DNA of 15,122 bases from JBDHTO01 sp039808665 (lineage in GTDB: Bacteria > Pseudomonadota > Alphaproteobacteria > Paracaedibacterales > JAKBAR01), in assembly GCA_039808665.1 (NCBI GenBank), contig JBDHTO010000021.1, positions 1-15,122 of the forward strand. Reading direction: 5' to 3'. A model generated the notes under the pieces. That model did no database searches. It saw only the letters and a list, made by a program, of their open reading frames with translations, and had not been told where the DNA came from. The translations under genes were made by a program, and so were the position numbers. Positions within the stretch are counted from its first letter, which is position 1. Each line of letters begins with the position of its first letter. Positions 1 to 6,151 of the stretch are shown here, in pieces.

Positions 1-78
1 GAGCATGAGCATGAGCATGAGCATGAGCATGAGCATGAGCATGAGCATGAGCATGAGCATGAGCATGAGCATGAGCAT
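1..78 (+). repeat. (GAGCAT)n perfect hexanucleotide tandem repeat, coding
   Basis: Thirteen uninterrupted GAGCAT units fill the window's first 78 bases, and the array continues past the left edge. It lies in frame in the znuA-like gene, so each unit adds one Glu-His pair to the metal-binding loop. Because the unit is six bases, slippage would change loop length without breaking the frame. Every codon is identical (GAG, CAT), which points to expansion by replication slippage rather than selection on protein sequence alone. Confidence 0.97.
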
Positions 79-576
79 TATGACGGTCATGTGTGGCTTG
101 ATCCAGAAAATGCGATTCTCATTATGGGTGTAATCACAGAACGTCTTAAAAAGCTTGACCCATCACACGCACAAAAGTTCGAAGACAACCTTAAAAAAGC
201 CACATTAGAGCTCAAAGATTTTCATGGCAAATGGTCTTCAAAGCCTCAAAAAATGAACTACCTTACATTTCATGACTTTACACAGTACCTTGACCACGCT
301 TTTGGCACACAATGTGTTGGCGTCATATCCCCCACATGCCAACATGGTGGGTTAAGCCCTAAGCATATTCAAAATCTTAGAAATCTTGTCAAAAATAAGA
401 AGGTTTCTGTCTTTATCAAGGAACCCCAATTCAGCGATAAAGCTCTCTTAAAAATTATCCCTTCGGAAAAGACTACGATCGTCACGGTTGACTATCTAGG
501 AAGCAATCTTCCTTTAACAAAGAACCTGTTTGAATTGACACTCGAAAACATTCTCAAAGCAATCACCCTAAATTAG
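1..576 (+). CDS. znuA: Zinc ABC transporter substrate-binding protein, 3' part (ZnuA-like)
   Basis: This is the C-terminal 191 codons of a periplasmic metal-binding protein of the ZnuA family, which captures Zn2+ and hands it to the ZnuBC importer. The 5' end lies outside the window. The first 26 visible codons are an alternating Glu-His run, the histidine-rich loop typical of ZnuA. It is followed by GHVWLDPENA, whose His (visible codon 30) matches a zinc ligand of the family, and by TFHDF, whose His (codon 91) matches a second ligand. KEPQF near codon 137 matches the conserved EPQF segment, although the Cys that often precedes it is Ser here. The stop at 574-576 overlaps the converging LysR gene by 4 bp. 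The family call is firm. Zn rather than Mn specificity is inferred from the His-rich loop. Confidence 0.9.
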   Translation, partial: EHEHEHEHEHEHEHEHEHEHEHEHEHYDGHVWLDPENAILIMGVITERLKKLDPSHAQKFEDNLKKATLELKDFHGKWSSKPQKMNYLTFHDFTQYLDHAFGTQCVGVISPTCQHGGLSPKHIQNLRNLVKNKKVSVFIKEPQFSDKALLKIIPSEKTTIVTVDYLGSNLPLTKNLFELTLENILKAITLN

Positions 577-1466
577 GTATCCCTGCCATTTGCCATATGC
601 TCTAGGGCAAAATCCTGGAATGCCTTGATTTTCTTGGATCCCTCCATTTGTTCGGGGTAAACAAGATAAAAATCAAAGGCAGGGCCCTTGTATTCTGGAA
701 GAATAGGAACAAGATCACTGTGATCATCTGCCATAAAAAAGGGTAGCGAGCCAATGCCCACACCATTTTGAATAGCATACAAAATAGCAGGTGCATTATT
801 TACCGCAAGATACGGCTCTCTCAACTGACCCGTTTGCTCTCCTAGCTTTAAAATCCAGTTCACACCTTCATAGGGTGGCTGCATGTGTGTTCCATACACA
901 ATAAGTTTATGCAGGTCTAGATCTTCTACCTTCTTCGGCGTGCCATAATCCGCGAGATATTCTTTGCTTGCATACATTTGAAGGTTGTCATGACGCAAAA
1001 AAGTACGTTTAAGGCCTGGTTGATTAATGTGTCCATACCAAATAGCAATATCGGCTTCCCTCATGGAAAAATCCACCTCGGCATCCGTTAAAACTAATGT
1101 AAGGCGAATACCAGGATAACACTCCGAGAAAAGCTTGAGACGCTGGGAAAACCAGGTCGTCCCTACACCGATGGAACAGGCGACCTTAAGCTCCCCCATG
1201 GGTTCATTTTGACTCTCGAGGAGTTTACTTTGTGTGGCTGAAATTTGTGTAAAAACGCTTGCCGCGGTCCGCTGCAGCATATCGCCTTCTGCCGTCAGGA
1301 CAAGCCCTCGTGCATGTCTTGAAAAAAGCTGAACACCCAATTCGTTTTCAAAATTACTGATCTGACGGCTGACTGCGGATTGGCTAAGATTAAGACGTTC
1401 CCCCGCATGTGTAAAACTTCCAGCCTGCGCCACAACGTGAAAAATCCTAAGCTTATCCCAATCCAT
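573..1466 (-). CDS. LysR-family transcriptional regulator (LsrB/VtlR-like)
   Basis: A full-length 297-residue LysR-type regulator. Residues 1-60 form the winged helix-turn-helix, with the family pattern AGSFTHAGERLNLSQSAVSR at 15-34. Residues from about 92 to the C-terminus form the two-lobed effector-binding domain. The opening MDWDKLRIFH and the position directly after trxB resemble the alphaproteobacterial regulators LsrB (Sinorhizobium) and VtlR (Brucella/Agrobacterium), the former being linked to redox and envelope functions. That assignment rests on my recollection of the family, not a search. The gene starts 10 bp after the trxB stop, so the two are probably co-transcribed. Its 3' end overlaps the opposing znuA-like gene by 4 bp. 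The effector is unknown. Confidence 0.9.
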   Translation of the reverse strand: MDWDKLRIFHVVAQAGSFTHAGERLNLSQSAVSRQISNFENELGVQLFSRHARGLVLTAEGDMLQRTAASVFTQISATQSKLLESQNEPMGELKVACSIGVGTTWFSQRLKLFSECYPGIRLTLVLTDAEVDFSMREADIAIWYGHINQPGLKRTFLRHDNLQMYASKEYLADYGTPKKVEDLDLHKLIVYGTHMQPPYEGVNWILKLGEQTGQLREPYLAVNNAPAILYAIQNGVGIGSLPFFMADDHSDLVPILPEYKGPAFDFYLVYPEQMEGSKKIKAFQDFALEHMANGRDT

Positions 1467-1476
1467 TACGTTACCT

Positions 1477-2415
1477 CTAATGATTTAAAAATCTCTCAGC
1501 CTCTAATGCGGCCATACATCCCTGACCCGCAGCAGTTACCGCTTGCCTGTAAACATGATCCTGGACATCTCCCGCGGCAAAAACACCTGGAACACTTGTT
1601 TGCGTCGTTCCAGATTTTGTCACGATATAGCCAATCTCATCGGTTTCCACCTGATTCTTTACAAGATCGCTCATGGGAGTATGTCCGATCGCCACAAAAA
1701 GACCATCAACCTCAATCTCAGAAAGCTCTCCATTTTGTGTATTTTTCAACCGCAGCCCTGTCACATTTCTGGGATTATCATCTCCCAAAATTTCATCCAC
1801 CGCCGCATTCCAAATCACATCGATTTTATCGTGTTTAAAGAGACGCTCTTGGGCAATTTTTTCTGCACGAAGGGTATCACGCCGGTGAATAAGTGTGACA
1901 TGGCTCGCGTGATTTGTAAGGAAAAGGGCTTCCTCTACGGCTGTGTTCCCTCCTCCCACAACGGCAACACGCTTTCCTTTGAAAAAGAAACCATCACAGG
2001 TCGCACACCCAGAAACACCAAAACCACGAAATCTCTCTTCGCTCTCTATACCAAGCCATTTGGCCGCAGCCCCTGTGGCAAGAATAAGAGCATCACAAGT
2101 GTACTCTCCGCCAAAATCTGTTTTAAGCTTAAAGGGCCTTGAGGAAAGATCAACCTCAGAAACCTCTTCCTCAACCATCGCGGCCCCCACATGCTCAGCT
2201 TGCGCTCTCATCTGCTCCACAAGCCACGGGCCTTGGATTACATCCTTAAATCCCGGATAGTTCTCAACATCCGTTGTGATCATCAATTGCCCCCCGGGCT
2301 GCATCCCAAGAAACTGCAAAGGCTTTAAATTTGCACGCGCCGCATAGATGGCTGCAGTATATCCTGCGGGGCCTCCACCGATGATAATAAGTCGATGATG
2401 TGAAGTTTTTGACAT
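1477..2415 (-). CDS. trxB: Thioredoxin reductase (NADPH)
   Basis: A complete 312-residue low-molecular-weight thioredoxin reductase, a cytoplasmic FAD enzyme that passes electrons from NADPH to thioredoxin. Visible marks are the FAD-binding GGGPAG at 13-18, the redox-active CATC at 137-140, the NADPH-binding GGGNTA at 154-159, the HRRDTLRA segment at 177-184 typical of NADPH preference, and the C-terminal AAGDV FAD motif. The length is normal for the family. The ATG is preceded by a modest GGA at about 7 bases. It is the first gene of a trxB-lysR pair, transcribed away from the tRNA-Thr gene. Confidence 0.97.
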   Translation of the reverse strand: MSKTSHHRLIIIGGGPAGYTAAIYAARANLKPLQFLGMQPGGQLMITTDVENYPGFKDVIQGPWLVEQMRAQAEHVGAAMVEEEVSEVDLSSRPFKLKTDFGGEYTCDALILATGAAAKWLGIESEERFRGFGVSGCATCDGFFFKGKRVAVVGGGNTAVEEALFLTNHASHVTLIHRRDTLRAEKIAQERLFKHDKIDVIWNAAVDEILGDDNPRNVTGLRLKNTQNGELSEIEVDGLFVAIGHTPMSDLVKNQVETDEIGYIVTKSGTTQTSVPGVFAAGDVQDHVYRQAVTAAGQGCMAALEAERFLNH

Positions 2416-2442
2416 TTTTTTCCAATTATCTCAATTTTCTAC

Positions 2443-2472
2443 TTGGCAAGTTAGCATAGAGTCTGTTATTTA
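2443..2472 (+). promoter_or_regulatory. Possible sigma70-type promoter for tRNA-Thr
   Basis: TTGGCA at 2443-2448 matches five of six positions of a -35 box. A weak -10 candidate lies 15-18 bases downstream in the AT-rich stretch at 2464-2472. This would place the transcription start shortly before the tRNA at 2487. The -10 match is poor, so the call is tentative. Confidence 0.35.
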
Positions 2473-2486
2473 TCGAGGAGTTCGTT

Positions 2487-2562
2487 GCCGGTTTAGCTCA
2501 GTTGGTAGAGCAACTGATTTGTAATCAGTAGGTCGAGAGTTCGAGTCCCTCAACCGGCACCA
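2487..2562 (+). tRNA. tRNA-Thr (anticodon TGT)
   Basis: A complete 76-base tRNA with an encoded CCA end. The acceptor stem GCCGGTT (2487-2493) pairs perfectly with AACCGGC (2552-2558), followed by discriminator A and CCA (2560-2562). The anticodon stem ACTGA/TCAGT encloses a seven-base loop with anticodon TGT at 2520-2522, which reads ACA (Thr). The T-arm contains the GTTCGAGTC core. It lies alone between the oppositely transcribed trxB and cytochrome b561 genes. A short T-rich tract follows the CCA. Confidence 0.98.
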
Positions 2563-2573
2563 CTTTTTCTCCC

Positions 2574-3089
2574 CTAAATCATTCTTTTCAAAAGATTCAC
2601 CTTATCCATGATAAGATGCTTTAGATAACCCAAAACGTGTAGAGATATAAGACCTACCCATACCCATGCCAAAATGCCGTGCATGTTATAGGCAACTTTC
2701 CCAAGCTCTGGGTTTACTGCAAAAAACTCAGGAAGCATATATCCAAAAACAGCCACAGGATGCCCACCCCATACCGACATCAAATACCCGCTTAAAGGCA
2801 TAGCCAACATAGCGAGATACATAAACATATAGGTAAGCTTGGCAAGTGCCCTCTCATAACATTTAAATTGCTCAGGAAGCATCGGCACATCTGCTGTGAT
2901 TCTCACAAGCCAGCGAAGAACAACCAAAGCTAGAACAGTCATTCCCACAGATTTATGGAGGCCATAGATCTGATATTTCAGATCAGATTTCTCCATATCC
3001 TCCATAATAAAACCAACAACCAAAAGACCAATGATTCCCAAGGCAATAAGCCAATGAAGAACTCGCATAGAGAAAGGATATTTTTGCAT
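2574..3089 (-). CDS. Cytochrome b561 family protein
   Basis: A 171-residue integral membrane protein with four predicted helices (about 10-28, 46-63, 86-106 and 136-156). Histidines placed for two b-type haems are visible: H12 in RVLHWL, H45 in GLHKSVG, H137 in NMHGIL and H151 in LHVLGYLKH. Bacterial cytochrome b561 proteins of this length shuttle electrons in the inner membrane, and related enzymes oxidise superoxide and pass electrons to quinone. That activity is possible but not shown here. The gene appears monocistronic, diverging from the sensor gene at 3260 and ending 11 bp from the tRNA. Confidence 0.92.
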   Translation of the reverse strand: MQKYPFSMRVLHWLIALGIIGLLVVGFIMEDMEKSDLKYQIYGLHKSVGMTVLALVVLRWLVRITADVPMLPEQFKCYERALAKLTYMFMYLAMLAMPLSGYLMSVWGGHPVAVFGYMLPEFFAVNPELGKVAYNMHGILAWVWVGLISLHVLGYLKHLIMDKVNLLKRMI

Positions 3090-3198
3090 AGAACATATTC
3101 CAAAAATTAATACATAGTCTTAGGTTTACAAAATTTGGAAAAAATCGCAAGGCACCTCCGTTTAAATTCCACAGAACCTCATAAAAAAAGATACCCCC

Positions 3199-3228
3199 TT
3201 GGTAAAAATAAAAAACTCATGCTAGGCT
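3199..3228 (+). promoter_or_regulatory. Possible promoter of the sensor-cyclase cluster
   Basis: In the 170-bp region between the divergent b561 and sensor genes, TTGGTA at 3199-3204 could be a -35 box. TAGGCT at 3223-3228, with TG one base upstream (3220-3221), could be an extended -10 box 18 bases away. The -10 agrees at only three of six positions. No operator-like inverted repeat is evident. The rest of 3090-3259 is AT-rich with no ORF or clear hairpin. Confidence 0.3.
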
Positions 3229-3259
3229 TTTGGTTAGAGTTGAGAATTTTTAGAAAAAT

Positions 3260-4099
3260 ATGCCCAAAATACGCATGATTCCGGGACTCCTTCTTACCTT
3301 TAAGGTGGGACTGACAATCATGTCTGTTGTTATTTTTTCCATCATGCTCCTCAATTTTGTCACATACCTCAAATATGACAGTATCTTGGATAATGTTGTG
3401 GGCTCAAGGTTCCTGGTGATTGCTGATGATTTGCGGCAAACTGTTTCAAATGGTCTTGATCTTGGCCTCTCTCTCAAGGAGCTCCAAACAACACAGGCTG
3501 TCATCGAAGGCGTTAAAAAAAGTGATCCCCAAATTCTGTCTATCAGTGTTTTTGCCATTGAGGGTGGAGATACCGGAAAAATTCTCTATAACACAAGACA
3601 CGCCGGTATCGGAGGAAGCGCCCCATCCGTATGGATAAACACACTCAAAAGCCACGCTTCTTCAAAGTATTGGATCCTTAATGAGGATAACGTGGGATCA
3701 GTGGGCGTGACTATTGTGAATAACTTTAAAGAACCCATTGGCGGTATCGTTGTCAGGTACGACCAAAAATACCTTATGGAAAAAAATCTCTTTTTTGCAA
3801 AACACCTTGTCTTCTATTCACTATCAGCCATTGCTATTAGTTTTATCGTCGTTCTTCTTCTCGTCAGCTTTGTTCTGCGTTTTGTAGGAACTTCGTTTGG
3901 AAACATGCATCATGCTGTCGAAGCATTTGTTACAGGCACAAAGGTAAAACTCCCCCCTCCCAACAATGAAATTGAGAGAGAGTTTTCAACCATGTTCTCA
4001 GCAACAGCTTCCCTTTGGGAACAGCTTGGAAAAGTAGAAACGATGATGGCGAACGGAAAACAGGTTGAAGATGAGCATACGAACCATGAAAAAATTTAA
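3260..4099 (+). CDS. Two-TM membrane sensor with HAMP-like segment, no output domain
   Basis: A 279-residue membrane protein of unrecognised specific family. Helix 1 spans about residues 16-38, an extracytoplasmic region about 39-181, helix 2 about 184-207, then a short cytoplasmic tail with a HAMP-like pattern (NEIEREF at 236-242, where HAMP domains carry a DEIG-type motif). The external region has the look of a single Cache-like sensor: LGLSL at 68-72, DPQILSI at 89-95, GKILY at 106-110. The protein ends right after the HAMP-like segment, so it has no kinase, cyclase or methyl-accepting domain of its own. The same sensor layout recurs in the next gene, which overlaps this one by 29 bp. I infer that the two work as partners, perhaps as a heterodimer. 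The start has only a weak ribosome site. Confidence 0.72.
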   Translation: MPKIRMIPGLLLTFKVGLTIMSVVIFSIMLLNFVTYLKYDSILDNVVGSRFLVIADDLRQTVSNGLDLGLSLKELQTTQAVIEGVKKSDPQILSISVFAIEGGDTGKILYNTRHAGIGGSAPSVWINTLKSHASSKYWILNEDNVGSVGVTIVNNFKEPIGGIVVRYDQKYLMEKNLFFAKHLVFYSLSAIAISFIVVLLLVSFVLRFVGTSFGNMHHAVEAFVTGTKVKLPPPNNEIEREFSTMFSATASLWEQLGKVETMMANGKQVEDEHTNHEKI

Positions 4100-6092
4100 T
4101 AACCTTACATTGGCACAAGGGATATCATTAACCCTTACGATTGGAATGCTCCTTATTGTTGCTGTCATTGTATTTTTATTCGCACGCGGACTTATTGTTT
4201 CAGAGGTTCTCCCAGAACTTGATAAAAAATCCCACGTTATTGGAAAAACCATCCTTAACCCCATTGAAAGAGCTCTAAAGCTTGGCCTTAACGTACGCAC
4301 CCTAAGGGGCGTTGATGACTACTTTAACTCTGCAAAACAAGATAATCCTGAAATACTCTCCCTTGGTCTTGTGGATGTTGATGGCAAGCCACTTTACAAG
4401 AGTTCTGACCCCACTTCACAAAAGACATTGTCCAAAGATGATTTTTATTTAGCTAAGGTCCCCTTTAAAAGTGACGATACCATTGCAGGCTATCTTAATA
4501 TTGGTATCAATCTCGACACCGTGAAAAAAGCTTATCGAGACTCGCTCTATGACCTGTTTGTGATTATTTTTGTATCTCTTGTTATTGCTTCTGAGGTCCT
4601 TATTTTCGTCTTTAGATACCGTATCACAGAACCGGTCACAGGCCTCTTACGACTTATAAAACAGGTAGGCCAGGGAAAATATCAGGAAGATCTGAGATTG
4701 TGGACAAAAGACGAAATTGGTCTTTTCAGTCAATCCCTCTCAAAACTCATCAAAAAAACTTCAAACTTCTTTCATCGTGTAAAATCAAGGATAGAGGTTT
4801 ATACCATCATGCATGAGGAGCAAGGAGAAAAAGTTACCCAGCTCATCAGTACATTGGAAAAGCAAAATAAATTCTCCATCCCTCTCTCACACATAACCCT
4901 TTCTAATATCTTTTATATCCGCCTTCCTCTTTTTCTCTTTGTGTTTTCAGAGTCTCTCTCAAGCTCATTTATTCCTCTTTACAGCCGACAGCTCCTTTCA
5001 GGGCCATTAACAACAGCATCTATTCTCATTGCACTTCCACTTGTTTCCTTCATGTTTTCCTATGCTCTCTCCCAACCTCTTTCTGGATACTGGGCTCAAA
5101 TAACCAGTAGGCGTTATGTATTCCTTTCAGGCGGAATCGTCTATTGCATAGGGATCTTGGGCGCTGCTTTTTCCTCAACGCTTATTGAGTTTATTTTTTG
5201 GAGATTCCTTTCTGGCTTTGGCTTTGGATTTTTTCTGATTGCTTGTCAAGCCTTTGTGATGGATTTCATGCAACCCAGAAAAAAGGTTCAAACCATGGCC
5301 ATGTTCATGGGCGGGTACTACGCCGCAGCTGTTTGCGGAACACCCATTGGCGCTCTTTTTGCCGAAGGTATCGGATATCGCAATACCTTTTTAATTGCTT
5401 TCTTCTCAGCATTTGCATCCGTTCTCTATACACAAATCTACTTAAAATCCAGCATGACTATAGGCAAAGATATAGAGACTAAAGTGTCCTTTACACCCTT
5501 TATTAATATATTAAAAAGCTCCGAACTTGTTCGTTTTGTGTCACTCATTGCTATTCCATCTCGTATTTTGATGTCGGCCTGTGTTTTATACGCCATACCC
5601 ATTTATCTCAAATCCATGAATTACTCGACATCACTCATAGGACGGGTTGTCATGATTTACTCTCTCATGATTTATGCCTTTGTTCACATAGTTTCAAAGT
5701 ATGTTGATTATAAAAATAACGCTTTATCTATCATCCTTTTAGGATCTCTTATTACAGCTTGCTCGAGTTTTGTCCTTCTTTTTTCCTCAAGCTTTCACGC
5801 ACTTCTGTTATTTATGATTTTATTTGGATTTGGTCATAGTCTTAGTCTCACCCCACAAGTCACTATTCCTCCTATGCTTAGCGAGGAAAATAGCGCGATA
5901 ACGTTAAGCATCTATCGATTTTTTGAAATTATGGGATTTGCTATAGGGCCATTTATCATGGGTGCACTGATGGGACACATGAAACCTCATTTTGCCATAA
6001 TAAGCATCTCCATACCCGCCGTGGTGCTCATTATTGTTTACGCTGCCATATCATTCAAAAAATCCAATGCACTTATACAAAATAGATTTTGA
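4071..6092 (+). CDS. Cache-like sensor-HAMP-MFS transporter fusion protein
   Basis: A 673-residue uninterrupted reading frame joining a sensor to a transporter. TM1 covers about 18-38, an extracytoplasmic sensor 40-158 (LGLNV 71-75, NPEILSL 92-98, GKPLY 105-109), TM2 about 160-182 and HAMP about 183-235 (EP at 187-188, DEIG at 214-217). A hydrophilic, probably helical linker runs 236-268. A 12-helix major facilitator domain fills 276-663, with motif A-like GYWAQITSRR at 339-348, RFLSG at 378-382 (motif B) and GTPIG near 423-427 (motif C). TTG at 4065 and ATG at 4086 are alternative starts; ATG 4071 follows AGG at 6 bases. The frame overlaps the upstream sensor gene, implying translational coupling. 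I know of no characterised protein with this order. Substrate and transport ability are unknown; it could be a transporter-like receptor. Confidence 0.8.
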   Translation: MSIRTMKKFNNLTLAQGISLTLTIGMLLIVAVIVFLFARGLIVSEVLPELDKKSHVIGKTILNPIERALKLGLNVRTLRGVDDYFNSAKQDNPEILSLGLVDVDGKPLYKSSDPTSQKTLSKDDFYLAKVPFKSDDTIAGYLNIGINLDTVKKAYRDSLYDLFVIIFVSLVIASEVLIFVFRYRITEPVTGLLRLIKQVGQGKYQEDLRLWTKDEIGLFSQSLSKLIKKTSNFFHRVKSRIEVYTIMHEEQGEKVTQLISTLEKQNKFSIPLSHITLSNIFYIRLPLFLFVFSESLSSSFIPLYSRQLLSGPLTTASILIALPLVSFMFSYALSQPLSGYWAQITSRRYVFLSGGIVYCIGILGAAFSSTLIEFIFWRFLSGFGFGFFLIACQAFVMDFMQPRKKVQTMAMFMGGYYAAAVCGTPIGALFAEGIGYRNTFLIAFFSAFASVLYTQIYLKSSMTIGKDIETKVSFTPFINILKSSELVRFVSLIAIPSRILMSACVLYAIPIYLKSMNYSTSLIGRVVMIYSLMIYAFVHIVSKYVDYKNNALSIILLGSLITACSSFVLLFSSSFHALLLFMILFGFGHSLSLTPQVTIPPMLSEENSAITLSIYRFFEIMGFAIGPFIMGALMGHMKPHFAIISISIPAVVLIIVYAAISFKKSNALIQNRF

Positions 6093-6151
6093 TTATTTAT
6101 TAACTTTTGACTGATAAAATAAATAAAGGTCAAAAGGAATTAAATACGAAA

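Noticed and set aside
1..78. Possible CRISPR or other non-coding repeat array at the left edge.
   Set aside because: The unit is six bases with no spacers, and it is in frame with the znuA-like gene, encoding the known His-rich loop.
1543..2142. A 199-codon plus-strand frame antisense to trxB.
   Set aside because: trxB has all its catalytic and cofactor motifs on the minus strand; the antisense translation shows no recognisable domain or ribosome site.
4065..4110. The overlap of the two sensor genes as a frameshifted single gene.
   Set aside because: Each frame has its own first TM helix and full sensor module, and the downstream frame has its own ATG starts. This looks like a coupled overlap of two complete genes.
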